The position numbers and the translations under genes were made by a program. From assembly GCA_936435175.1 (NCBI GenBank), contig OW386565.1, positions 930,001 through 994,000 on the forward strand: DNA of 64,000 nucleotides, written 5' to 3'. Shown in pieces: positions 52,991 through 62,837 of this stretch (position 1 is its first letter; each line of letters starts with the position of its first letter). The notes under the pieces are model-generated. The model made no database searches. It saw only the letters and a program-made list of their open reading frames with translations, and was not told the DNA's origin. This DNA is from Glyphotaelius pellucidus (lineage: Eukaryota > Arthropoda > Insecta > Trichoptera > Limnephilidae).

Positions 52991-53199
52991 AATTAAATAG
53001 ATAAAGTATAGAAATATTTATAATTTCATAACGCCAGAGCTTACCATTGTGTACAACCTACGGTATTCGCAGATAATTTAGTTTTCTATTGGTGAAAGAA
53101 TAGTTAAAATCTTTTTTTTTTTATGCGTGAAAGCGCAACAAACAAACACACGCAGTTTCACGTTTATAATATTAGTACAGAAGTATTACTGACAGCTAG

Positions 53200-53520
53200 T
53201 CAATAAATTCCTACCTCACTTCTTATGTATTATAAACACGACTCAAATAAATCAAAATAACATTTAAAAAATAAATTATTACACAAAGAAACATCGAATA
53301 ATTAACACACCTACCTCATTTATGTAATTTATATTGCAAATCTTAATTAACGTTATTTCTCCCACATGTTATTATATATTACACTGTCCACTTAGTCTTA
53401 GAATAAGACTACTCAGCTATCGTTCAATTAGCTAATGAATGAATTATTATAAAATTGTGTTTAATTATTTTCAAATTACGATTTGTCTTATTGATAAATA
53501 TATTGTAATTTAACCACTGC
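53200..53520. repeat. Dispersed repeat shared with the Copia 3' junction
   Basis: Similar to 62838-63120: shared 'aaaaaataaatt.ttacaca', 'acctacctcattta', 'caattagctaatgaatg' and 'attgataa.atattg.aattta'. Identity looks about 70%. Nature unknown, with no TIR or coding seen. Confidence 0.65.
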
Positions 53521-53524
53521 AGCG

Positions 53525-53640
53525 CTTTTTGCCACAATATGCCACTATTTAAAATACCTCGGATTGCTTTGCTGCCTATTTTTGCCACAATATGCCACTA
53601 TTTAAAATACCTCGGATTGCTTTGCTGCCTATTTTGGCAA
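53525..53640 (+). repeat. 53-bp direct duplication
   Basis: 'gccacaatatgccactattt' starting 53531 is repeated from 53584, followed by the same 'aaaatacctcggattgcttt'. Two copies only. Confidence 0.85.
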
Positions 53641-53691
53641 ATTTTCAAAGAATTAGGCGAGTACTTCAAATGTGTTCAAATAATATTATTA

Positions 53692-54122
53692 TGGGTACCG
53701 CCGCCCCGGGGAACGTTTATTGGATAACCAACACCTCTGCCATAGGTCACCCCGAGAGTTCTCTACGTTTGGTGATTTAGCTGGGGCGCCCGGGTTCATG
53801 GGGTGAGGTTTGTCCAGGTATTGGCGGCGGATGCGTCTGCCCACTTGCTGCGTGGTGGACCGCATCGGAAGAGACTGGTTGAGGGAGGCCTTTTGACCTT
53901 TCCAGCCGGAATCTCTCGACCCATCGCTTTGCACCGTAGTTGGAGGGATGGATTTATCCATCCGTCACTCCTGGACACACTACCCACCCCCTCATTATTT
54001 TTCCCTTCTCAGAACTTTCTCTCCTTCTCTTCCTTAAAAAGACCATCCACACAGCATCCCCTAAGATGGCATAAGGGAAATTACTTTCCTCAGGGCCTCC
54101 TGTGTGGAGCTAATGTAAAAAA
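53692..54122 (+). mobile_element. Non-autonomous retroposon, best copy
   Basis: The head TGGGTACCGCCGCCCCGGGG is followed by 'ttattggataaccaacacct', 'gttcatggggtgaggtttgt', 'ccgtcactcctggacac' and the LINE-like 3' tail ('ccacacagcatcccc', 'cagggcctcctgtgtggag'), then an A-run. It lacks an ORF. Sharing the 3' end of the LINE at 39871-40550 suggests it uses that enzyme. Confidence 0.75.
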
Positions 54123-54279
54123 AAGTTTCGAAAATAGAATTTTAATTTAAAATTCATTGTTTGGCAAAATGTCAATCTCAAATTTTGACATTTTCGAAAG
54201 TTGTGAAGAGTTTTTGTGATGATTAAAAAACTGTGCAGATAAATTGACATGTGGTTGTAATATTCCATAGACATTTATA

Positions 54280-54945
54280 CTCATAACATCAAATACCCAA
54301 AGTTTCATCGCAATTGGGTGAACGGTTTAGCACTCACGTGCCACCTATTGCAATTTTTTAATACAAATTTCATAATGCCAGAGCTCACCAGTATACATAG
54401 AAATCTCTGCGGGCGTGCTAACAACAAACCAAAGTTTTCTCGCCATCGAATGAACGTTTTAGCAACGCATTTTCGTGGCGCCAGAACTCAATATTGTATA
54501 TAGAAACCATTGCGGGCATGCGCACATCAAATCCCCAAAGTTTCACCGCAATCGGACGAACGGTTAGCAATGCATAATTTCATGATGCCAGAACTCAATA
54601 TTGTTTATAGAAACCATTGCGGGCATGCGCACATCAAATCCCCAAAGTTTCACCGCAATCGGACGAACGGTTAGCAATGCATAATTTCATGATGCCAGAA
54701 CTCAATATTGTATATAGAAACCATTGCGGGCATGCGCACATCAAATCCCCAAAGTTTCACCGCAATCGGACGAACGGTTAGCAATGCATAATTTCATGAT
54801 GCCAGAACTCAATATTGTATATAGAAACCATTGCGGGCATGCGCACATCAAATCCCCAAAGTTTCACCGCAATCGGACGAACGGTTAGCAATGCATAATT
54901 TCATGATGCCAGAACTCACTATATAAACCATCGCGGGCATTTTTT
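54280..54945. repeat. 107-bp satellite with a degenerate edge
   Basis: Four near-identical 107-bp units ('attgcgggcatgcgcacatc' at 54509, 54616, 54723 and 54830) are preceded by two strongly diverged units (54280-54490) and followed by a truncated one. The gradient from old edge to young centre is the pattern left by unequal exchange. Confidence 0.93.
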
Positions 54946-55057
54946 TAAATTTTAATATATCATGTAATTTTTTTTTTTACTCTCTAATTATTCTTAGTAA
55001 CATTTAATTACTAATTCAATATTTTGTTGCTTTATTGCTTTCATAACCTGTTCTTTA

Positions 55058-55202
55058 GAGAGCGTTCACACACAGCTATAAAAGATGTAGCTTGGCCTAT
55101 TTCAGCACATCCCTCGCCATTTATTCCCATTTGAAATGTATGACGAGCGATATGCAGAAACAGGCCAAGCTACATCTTTTATAGCTGTGTGTAAACACGC
55201 TC
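55058..55202. mobile_element. MITE, 145 bp foldback
   Basis: Inverted arms of about 44 bp ('cacacagctataaaagatgt' + 'agcttggcctatttc' against its complement) are flanked by TTA on both sides (55055-55057, 55203-55205). This fits a PIF/Harbinger-type 3-bp TSD. No coding. Confidence 0.8.
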
Positions 55203-55860
55203 TTACTGTAAATCTTTACAAATGTAAACGGCACTCTCATAGTATTAACCACTCGAGCGACAGCGTATTATAAGACTTTTTTCTCCGATTGCTCGAGATT
55301 TTCAGAAGATCATTTTTTATTTTTCGCTAACACAAAAAAATCATACTTTCAAATTTTAACATTATCATTTTATCACAGCCAATTAATTATCATGTATTTT
55401 ACCGTTTTATTCATATTTGTAGGATTTATGAAAAGAATATAAAAAAATCGTTAAGTTTATAACCGCGTGAATCCTGCGCGTTTGTTACTTTAAACTGCCA
55501 TGAGAGGTACTTATTCGAGTCAACATCGAATATTTTCGATTTCTGTAAATTTTTTGTGGTATGTTTGATAATGAAAGATGCATATCTATGGAAAAAGGAC
55601 TTAATTTTAACAAACAGTTGATCAGAAATTCTGCGTGGAAAAAATATTTTAAAAATTAATTTTTTTCATCATTATAAAATAGTCTTAGATATTAATTAGA
55701 CATCGTTTTGGAGGATGCGTGAAACGCCCCTCGTCTCGTTAGCCAATAGCAGCTCTCTAACTGCTTGGGGGTTGTGGTGTGAGGCGAAATGGTGCTGGCT
55801 GCATGGTACTGTGTAATTGTGGGTGCTGGCGGTACGGTACTGTGTGGGAGCGTAAATTCC
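55203..55860. other. Nothing firmly recognised
   Basis: AT-rich to 55690, then a GC-richer 170-bp stretch with 'ggtgctggctgcatggtact' and a similar 'ggtgctggcggtacggtact' in tandem (55790-55850). No coding that I can support. Confidence 0.35.
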
Positions 55861-55869
55861 AATATTGTC

Positions 55870-56428
55870 TTTTTTAGTTATCTCATTTGCTTTTGCGGAC
55901 TCGTTCGATACAAACATTTCGGAGATTTATTTTTATTTAAATATGTGGAAGTTTGTAAATATAATAAAAAATAACACTATTTATTATACGGTCTTTATAA
56001 GCGTTGCGAATTATATTTTTAACGTAGGAACTCTCATCCGACATTTATTTCAAAACATGAGGTTGTCCAAAACAAAACAAACATATTCTAATATTCGAAT
56101 TTCCTGGAGCAGCAGCCGATCAGTGGGCAGGGGGCTGAGTACCTACCAGCATAAAGCCCACAAATATATCAACATCGTTTCCATGACAACGATTTGTTTT
56201 CTGACGTTAGCAATAACTCGCTTTTGTTTAGCGACAGAAAACGTATAAGGAATATAATATATTAATATTTATAATTTCATAACGCCAGAGTTTAGCATCG
56301 TTAACAGCCTATAGTCTTCGCATATAATTTAGCTTTCTATTGGTGAAAGAATTTTTTGTCTTTTTATTGGTTAATGCGTGAAAGCGTAACAAACAAACTC
56401 GAGCAGTTTCGCATTTATAATATTAAAA
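55870..56428 (-). mobile_element. Helitron, minus strand, 3' end missing
   Basis: 5' terminus (complement) 'gcatttataatatta' at about 56428, then the conserved 'gcgtgaaagcgtaacaaaca' and 'ttctgacgttagcaataact'. The 3' hairpin and CTAG are missing. It faces the plus-strand copy at 56768 with about 340 bp between. Confidence 0.7.
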
Positions 56429-56767
56429 TATAATATAGAAATATAGATAAACCATAAGGATATATATTTTTTTAATTTTCTTTATTGTTGAAAATGGTAT
56501 GAACGAATGACACAATGAATGATAACATTTTGCTTGATCATCAACACTTTGTTTTTAATCCATTTGTTATTTTTTCTACAAATTTTCTACATTTATCCTT
56601 TTTATTTTTAAAATTTGATTATTTTGCTTTTATTTAACTGTTTGGTAATGACCGATATTTATGTGTGTTACTTTGAATAAGTGGTAAAATTATTAACCCC
56701 GATACAGGCGAACTCTAGTGGGGTTAATAATTACATGCCAAAAATGAATTAAAATTGTGAAGAAGCA

Positions 56768-57489
56768 ATCCATACTAATATGTTACGCTTTCACGCATAA
56801 AACAATAAAACGATTTAAAAAATTATTTCATCAATAGAAAGCTAAATTATATGCGAGGACTATAGGCTGTAAATAATGGTAAGCTCTGATGCGTCAGAAC
56901 GTCATGACGTTATGAAATTATAACTATTAATATATTATATTTGTTATACGTTTTCCGTCGCCAACAAAGGCGATTTATTGCCAACGTCAGAAAACAAATT
57001 GTTTCCATGGAAACGGTGTTGATATATTTGTGGGCCTAATGCTGGTAGGTACTCAGCCCCCTACCTACTGGTCGGCTGCTGCTCCAGAAAATTCAAATAT
57101 TAGAAAATGTTTTGTTTTTTTTTTGGACAAGCTTATGTTTTGGAATAAATGTCAGATGAGAGTTCCTACATTAAAAATAAAATTCGTAACGATTATTAAG
57201 ACTGTATTATAAATAGTGTTATTTTTTATTATATTTACAAACTTCCACATATTTAAAAAAAATAATAATACAATAAACATAAATTCCGAACGACTGCATA
57301 AAATTGGATAATTCTTTTTTCTTTGAGCTCTAGCATTATGAAATTTAGGTGGCAAGCGAGCTGTTTGAAAACTGATTGTACCGAGAATGAGTGTATGGAA
57401 TACGGGAGGCTGGGGGGATAATTGATAAGTGCAAGCGCTTTAGTAATTTCCCCTAATACCATGAGAGCGAAACCGCGGGGAAAGGCTAG
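56768..57489 (+). mobile_element. Helitron, plus strand
   Basis: Starts TCCATACTAATATGTTACGC (a short deletion relative to the 22289 copy) and ends ...GAGAGCGAAACCGCGGGGAA then AGGCTAG before a T. It carries an insert shared with the inverted partner ('gtaggtactcagccccctac', 'ggtcggctgctgctcc'), so the two are one subfamily. Confidence 0.75.
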
Positions 57490-57767
57490 TAAATAAATAA
57501 ATATGAACTAAACCGGACAATTTGACTTCTAAATTGGGAAATCTTCTAGTTGGAAAGTCAAAGGTTTCTTATAATGTTGATGTATTTTTTGTTCTAATAA
57601 ATAAATAAACAAATTAATGTAGAATGCACATTCACCTGGTTTCCGTTAGTACTTCGGGTTTACGAACACCATACATTAGTGCACCTTTTATTCATAAAAT
57701 ACAGTATAAACTTAATTTAAATGTGAAACAGCAAATGCATAAGACATTTAAATATTTAAATTCGTTG

Positions 57768-57942
57768 TCCCGTTGCCCCTCTGCCCCGCTGTCCCAATGT
57801 CCCGTTGCCCCGTTGTCCCACCGTCCCGTTGTCCCTGTGCCCCGCTGTCCCGATGTCCCGTTGCCCCACTGTCCCGCCGTCCCGTTGCCCCTCTGCCCCG
57901 CTGTCCCGTTGCCCCTCTGCCCCGCTGTCCCGTTGTCTCGGT
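57768..57942. repeat. CCCGTTG/CCCGCTG minisatellite in a 3' UTR
   Basis: About 16 short units of 10-11 bp (TCCCGTTGCCC, TCTGCCCCGCTG, TCCCAATG and so on) on the plus strand, purine-rich (GGGGCAACGGGAC) on the minus strand. It starts two bases beyond the TAG stop of the LITAF exon. Frames through it give Cys-Pro or Thr-Gly-Gln-Arg repeats and are not genes. Its transcript strand is G-rich. Confidence 0.9.
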
Positions 57943-57943
57943 G

Positions 57944-58058
57944 CTAGTGGCGCAGCTTGTCGTACTTGCCCAGGTAGCTATTGCAGTTGGGGCAGGTGTG
58001 CTCGACGTCTTTGCACGCGTCCACACAGAAGGGAATCAGACAGCAGCCGAACACGCAC
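57944..58058 (-). CDS. Last exon of a LITAF-domain gene
   Basis: The minus strand has TGTTTCAG acceptor at 58066-58059. The exon starts at 58058 in phase 2 and encodes CVFGCCLIPFCVDACKDVEH, TCPNCNSYLGKYDKLRH and a TAG stop at 57946-57944. This is the C-terminal half of the LITAF (SIMPLE) domain: a membrane-inserted hydrophobic Cys-rich segment followed by the second zinc-binding HxCPxC knuckle and the usual G-x-Y end. LITAF-like proteins are small zinc proteins anchored on the cytosolic face of endosomes and lysosomes. Upstream exons with the first CxxC were not found in the window, so they probably lie beyond 64000. Codon use is clearly GC-richer than the surroundings. Confidence 0.88.
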
Positions 58059-58066
58059 CTGAAACA

Positions 58067-58485
58067 GTCATTACAGCATCATCAACTTTTCTTACACCAA
58101 CTCACTTTCAATTATATTATTTCTAAAATTCTACCAAATATTTAATTCATAAATCATTCAAAAAGTTAGAAGGTTGTATCTTGCCACCTCTGATAGCGTG
58201 GCTCAACTTAAAGTAAAACGTAACGTACATTAGAAGTTATATACTACGCGTTCACAGAATGCGCTGAGAAAAGTATTTTAGGAAAAATATACTTCTTCAA
58301 GATACTTTAAATATTTAGATGATTTGCTTGCTCCAGTACATACGCAATATGAATATGAATAAATATTTTCTTTCATGAACAAACCCAATTCTTTCAAGAA
58401 ATGCAAAATTGGGTTAAATCACTTTTATACACGCTAGAAATTTGAATCTACCACTTTTTTTATAATTTTTTGACGTGACAACGTC
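58067..58485 (-). other. Intron of the LITAF-like gene, upstream of the last exon
   Basis: AT-rich sequence leading to the acceptor at 58059-58066. No other exon is visible here. By inference all DNA to the right edge of the window may belong to this intron. Confidence 0.45.
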
Positions 58486-58488
58486 TTA

Positions 58489-58705
58489 GGACGGGTTGTT
58501 TCAAAAAATTTGATGGATTCATCAAATATTTGATGTTAATTTTCACGTTCTGTGTGAGTTCTATTCAAGTTCTGTGATTATTTCAGTTTTGTGAAGCAGC
58601 TGTCCTATAACGATATAATAACAGAACTTGAATAGAACCTACACAACGTGAAAATCAACTTCAAATATTTGATGAATCCATCAAATTTTTTGAAACAACC
58701 CATCC
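58489..58705. mobile_element. MITE, 217 bp, long inverted repeats
   Basis: Arms of about 95 bp start GGACGGGTTGTTTCAAAAAA (left) and GGATGGGTTGTTTCAAAAAA (right, complement). TTA lies on both sides (58486-58488, 58706-58708). This fits a PIF/Harbinger-like non-autonomous element. The two arms are over 90% identical, so it should be young. Confidence 0.88.
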
Positions 58706-59084
58706 TTACAAATCGATGGTACACCGGCTGCATGTTTGAAAAAGCATGACTCATTGTCACGTTCCACCTAAGCCTAGCGTGCAAGCGCGATAGAGAGGCA
58801 CGATCGGCCTGTTTTGGTCTCAGTCGCTCATGAAATGTCTAGCGAAACGCTACTCGGCACGAAATACTACGGCGTAATTTTATTTATGTATTGACTTCCT
58901 CACGGGCCAAGTCCTATATTTCCTTAGAAAGGTATTCTCCTACGTTATACACTTCGACCAAGGATATACTAGGTCAATGGTTATATAGATTGATATTTAT
59001 TTATTGTTATCGAGTTAAATTTGACAAAGATATTAATTTTAGATTTTAATTTGTATATTCAATAAAAAATTCAATTTGGAAGGC

Positions 59085-59735
59085 GGGAATGGGTACCGCC
59101 ACCCGGGAACCATTCAATGGATAACTAATACCCCTGTCGCAGGTCTCCCTAAACGGTTCGTTACGTTTGGTAACTTATCAGGGGTGTCCGAGCTCATGAG
59201 GTGAGGTTTGTCTAGGTCTTGGCGGCGGATGGCCTGTTTAGATTTTAATTTGTATATTCAATACAAATTCAATTTTGAAGGCGGGAATAGCCGCCAACCG
59301 GGAACCACTCAATGGAAAATCAACCTCCTTGTCATAGGTCTCCCAAAACGGCTCGTTACGTTTGGTAACTTAGCAGAGGTGTCCGGGTTCATTGGGTGAG
59401 GTTTGTCTAGGTCTTGGCGGCGGATGACCTGAACATACTGAACCCAAGATTACTACCCATCCCTTTTACCATTTTCCTTCCCAGAACTCCGTCTCCTTCG
59501 TTTCCTTAAAAAGACCCTCCACATAGCCAAACCAAATATGAAAGGCCCTGAGGGTATTTATTTTCCCTCAGGGCCTATCATATTGGGAGCTCCGGTTATT
59601 ATTATTATTATTATTTTCCTCAGGAGGCCCTGAGGAAAATCCAGGAGTGACGGACGTATGAATCCATCCCTCCAACTGCTGTGCAAGACGATGAGTCGAG
59701 AGAGAGTGGCTGGAGAGGTCTAGGTTAGGGGTAAG
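59085..59735 (+). mobile_element. Composite retroposon copies
   Basis: Two successive partial heads ('gggtaccgccacccgggaac' at 59091 and 'aatagccgccaaccgggaac' at 59284, preceded by a shared 'ttttaatttgtatattcaat'), then the body and the LINE-like 3' tail to about 59590, an (ATT)n stretch, and an inverted partial copy to 59735. It belongs to the same family as 53692-54122. Confidence 0.7.
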
Positions 59736-60140
59736 GGGTGGTCTAGGTGTGAGGCTCTTGACTCGCAATCTGAAGGTCGCGGGATCGAATCTCGGCGTGA
59801 GAAAATAAATTCTATTTGATTGATTTGTATTATTTCACAATTAATTCATTTAAAAATAATATGTAGTATATTTGCAGCACGTTCCAGAGTGGAAGATACT
59901 CTCAGTATCGCCCTGGAGTGAGACCACCATTCAGAACTGAAAAGTTGATTTAAATGGCTTTAACCGTGTTTGGTGACCAGATCTGAATAACCAGGTACTT
60001 CCCCATCTTCCTCTTCTCCATCTTCTTCCCCTCCCCACTACCTTCAGCCTCACAACATACCTCAATAGAGGATGCCATAGTCTCAATGGCTCCAGACGGG
60101 AGCAACTGAGGCTCTTGCAAGCTATTCGCATAAAAAACAT
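59735..60140 (+). mobile_element. tRNA-headed SINE copy
   Basis: Partial tRNA-like head (B box GGATCGAATCTC) and complete body to 'ggctcttgcaagctattcgc' and a short A-run at 60130. It is diverged from the 26191 copy. Confidence 0.8.
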
Positions 60141-60144
60141 TAGA

Positions 60145-60352
60145 CCACCCTCAACCGATCTCTCTCGATTCGGCCCACCATTCAATAGGTGGGCAAACGC
60201 ATTGGCCGCCAAGACTTAGTCAAACCTCACCCCATGGACCAGGGCACCTCTGCTAAGTCACCAAAAGTAGCGAACCACTTAGGGTGACCCTCGGCAGGGG
60301 TGTTGGTTATCCAATAAAGGGTTCCCGGGGCGGCGGTACCCATATCCGCCTT
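60145..60352 (-). mobile_element. Retroposon head fragment, minus strand
   Basis: The complement of the 'gggtaccgccgccccgggaa' head at 60352-60325, followed by 'aacaccc', the 'gaggtttgactaag' region and 'tcggccca'. Head half only. Confidence 0.7.
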
Positions 60353-60516
60353 TCAAATCAGATGACATGATTTACGGTAATAATAATTACACAGCAAAAC
60401 TTGTTTACAAATTAATCTGTTTTTAAAAAATTAAATAATAATATTATTGTATAGGCATTGAAACGTTTCTACTGCGGTGATGAGTAGTTAGGTAAGAATA
60501 CTCATTTGCCACCTGT

Positions 60517-60660
60517 CGATTCGAAAGAAAAAGTAGGAAAGGTAATAAAACCGGGGCCACGCCCTTTTTCGTCCGATTCGATCCGGTTGTCGGACCGGAT
60601 CGGACGGGCGGTGTGGAAGGGCGTGGCCTATTTTTATTACCGATCCGGTTTTCGAATCGG
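60517..60660. repeat. Nested GC-rich palindrome (MITE-like)
   Basis: GGCCACGCCCTT (60556-60567) pairs with AAGGGCGTGGCC further right, with 'gtaataaaa' outside and 'cgattcgaaa' beyond that on both arms. The loop holds a second palindrome (CGATCCGG...CCGGATCG). It may be a small TIR element. TSD not resolved. Confidence 0.7.
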
Positions 60661-60898
60661 ATGTGTGCGGGCTTTCATAAGAAACGTATGGCGTGAAGGC
60701 CTTCCGGTTATCTGATCAGACAATCGGATGGAAAAGCGGATGTATGCGCCCAGCCTATGACGCATCATCGCAATTATTCATCAACGTTTTCTTATGACGT
60801 TATCACGTCAAATTATCGTCCGTAAACCGACTTTACAGACAACCAATTTTTTTATTGTGTTATTTAGTTACTGAACACTAATTTATTATACTCCTTTG

Positions 60899-61097
60899 TG
60901 TTGAGTAAATATAAATTCAAAGGTGCGTTTATAAATGCATTATTTTTTTATGTTCTGTTTCTTGGCCGCATGTGGCAACACTGTTCCTTCCGGTTTTAAC
61001 TGTCAAATAATGTGCAGTGTATTTTGGTTTAATAAAAGTAATCCTTTATTTTCGAATGAAATTTGACTCGACTTTATTGAAATATTGCCCGATCCCA
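60899..61097 (+). mobile_element. Copia 5' LTR
   Basis: Begins TGTTGAGTAAATATAAATTC (TG start, TATA-like box) and ends ...GCCCGATCCCA three bases before the primer-binding site. It contains AATAAA at about 61030. Its start is placed from the TGTTG motif and its end from the primer site. The second LTR is not in the window, so limits are approximate. Confidence 0.65.
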
Positions 61098-61100
61098 ATA

Positions 61101-61114
61101 GGTTATGGGCCCAG
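61101..61114 (+). promoter_or_regulatory. Copia primer-binding site (initiator tRNA-Met half)
   Basis: GGTTATGGGCCCAG is the sequence known from Drosophila copia, which primes minus-strand synthesis from an internal half-molecule of initiator tRNA-Met rather than the tRNA 3' end. Confidence 0.85.
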
Positions 61115-61213
61115 GAATTGTGGTAAACAATTATTTCAGAGAAAAGTTGAGTAAAGAGCAAGATATTTACGTGAGTAATTTGTCACATTTATACTTCATA
61201 TTTAACCTACAAA

Positions 61214-62836
61214 ATGGAGGTCGCCAATTCAATGAAAATTGAAAAGTTCGATGGCAGAAACTTTAAGCAATGGAAATTTCAAGTTAAATGTGCATTAAGA
61301 GCTAAAGGATTAAATATTGATTCTGTAAAACCCGAAGAAGCCGGTTCGCAAGTGCAATGGAATAAAGACGATGGCATGGCCATGTTTATCTTGACATCAT
61401 CAATGGATTTGAATCAGATATCACTAATAGAAAACTGCGAGACTGCAAAGGAGGTTATGAATAAATTAGAAGCTATTTACGAACAAAAGTCTGAATATAA
61501 TAAAATGATAATTCATGAGAAATTTTATCAGTATTCATATTGTGCTAGTGATACAATGGCACAGCATGTCTCCAAAGTGGAAAGCTTGGCAAAGCAACTG
61601 AGGGAAACTGGCGAAAAAATCAGTGACTCTGCAATTATGACCAAGATTCTAAGCACATTGCCACCAACATACCGTTCGCTTAGACAAGCATGGTTGTCAC
61701 TAGATCAAAATAGTCAAACAATTCAAAATCTCACATCTCGCTTAATAGATGAAGAGGGAAGCCTTGCCAATGACACATCTTGTAGTGAGACTGCACTTGT
61801 AACCACAAAAGGAAATTCCAAAACAAGGAATGGAGATAATCAGAAGAATTCAATTGTTCAAAGAAATTCAAGTCATAGATTTATATGCTTCAATTGTAAC
61901 AAAAGAGGTCACTTTGCAAGAGAATGCAGAAAACCGAAGAAAACATACAATACAAATCAGAAGCCTCATGATATGTTAGCATTTAATGCGGAAAAATATT
62001 CTTTATCTATGAATGGTGAAGAAGCTTGGATTTTGGATGGTGGAGCATCAACGCATATGACATTTAGACGTGACTATTTCCATGAACTGAATGAGTCTCA
62101 ATGTCATGACATTGACAAAGAAGTTAAATTGGGGAATAAACAAAGCATTAAGGTATGCGGTGAAGGCACTATTTTAATAAATAAACTAATGAATGGAAAA
62201 TGGGAACGATGTATATTAGAGAATGTCCTATATGTGCCTGACTTACGAAGAAACCTGTTCTCTGAAGGAGCTGCCACCAGGAGAGGTTATGTCATAGTGA
62301 AGAATAGTGAAAAAGCAATGATAGTAAAGAATAATATAGTTGTTATGTGTGCACAATTAAGAGAAAACAATTTGTATGAGTTGGAAATCAAAACAGTAAA
62401 ACAAGAAAATTGCAATATTGTACAAACCGATGTCAAAATATGGCATGAGAGATTAGGGCATTTGAATGTTAAGGAAATTCAAAATATGAGTAAAAATGGG
62501 ACAATTCCAATTAAACTTACTGGGAATGAAAATTTCATTTGTGAAGCATGCCAGTATGGTAAGCAAACAAGATTACCCTTTTTGAAATCTACTAGAGGTC
62601 CATCACAACCTGGTGAAATAGTATATAGTGATGTATGTGGCCCTATTGAAGAGCTTTCTGTATCAGGTATGAAGTACTTTGTTTTATTCAAAGATGGAGC
62701 TACTAGCTATCGCCATATTTACTTCATGAAATATAAGAGTGAAGTGTTTCACTGTTTTATAAAGTACAATGCAATTGTGAAAAATAAATTTCAACACAAT
62801 GTGCACGTTCTACATACTGACAACGGTTGTGAGTAA
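61214..62836 (+). CDS. Copia Gag-protease-integrase, truncated
   Basis: 540 codons. Gag with the UBN2/DUF4219 start (KFDGRNFKQWKFQVKCAL), then a CCHC knuckle (C225, C228, H233, C238), then a protease motif ILDGGASTHMT (D275; most families have DSGA, here DGGA). An integrase HHCC domain follows (H411, H416, C443, C446), then the start of the DDE core (D473 in YSDVCGP, D536 in HTDNG). It stops two residues after TDNGC, where unrelated AT-rich repeat DNA begins. The rest of integrase, RT, RNase H and the 3' LTR are missing. No internal stop or frameshift occurs before the break, so the piece is young. Confidence 0.93.
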   Translation: MEVANSMKIEKFDGRNFKQWKFQVKCALRAKGLNIDSVKPEEAGSQVQWNKDDGMAMFILTSSMDLNQISLIENCETAKEVMNKLEAIYEQKSEYNKMIIHEKFYQYSYCASDTMAQHVSKVESLAKQLRETGEKISDSAIMTKILSTLPPTYRSLRQAWLSLDQNSQTIQNLTSRLIDEEGSLANDTSCSETALVTTKGNSKTRNGDNQKNSIVQRNSSHRFICFNCNKRGHFARECRKPKKTYNTNQKPHDMLAFNAEKYSLSMNGEEAWILDGGASTHMTFRRDYFHELNESQCHDIDKEVKLGNKQSIKVCGEGTILINKLMNGKWERCILENVLYVPDLRRNLFSEGAATRRGYVIVKNSEKAMIVKNNIVVMCAQLRENNLYELEIKTVKQENCNIVQTDVKIWHERLGHLNVKEIQNMSKNGTIPIKLTGNENFICEACQYGKQTRLPFLKSTRGPSQPGEIVYSDVCGPIEELSVSGMKYFVLFKDGATSYRHIYFMKYKSEVFHCFIKYNAIVKNKFQHNVHVLHTDNGCE

Positions 62837-62837
62837 T

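Larger units (their letters stand above)
51518..53180 (-). mobile_element. Helitron on the minus strand, interrupted
   Basis: Plus-strand left border ACTAGCTTTTACCCGCGGCT + TCGCTCGC is the complement of the Helitron 3' end (GCGAGCGAAG...CTAGT). The right border near 53180, 'ttataatattagtacaga', is the complement of the 5' end. The matching body occupies 51518-51900 and 53005-53180. Between them lie the 59-bp array, a SINE and an (ATAA)n tract. The frame at 51488-51898 is not a gene. Confidence 0.75.

Noticed and set aside
57624..58126. Pro/Cys/Val-rich plus-strand proteins
   Set aside because: They are readings of the CCCGTTG minisatellite and of the antisense of the LITAF exon.
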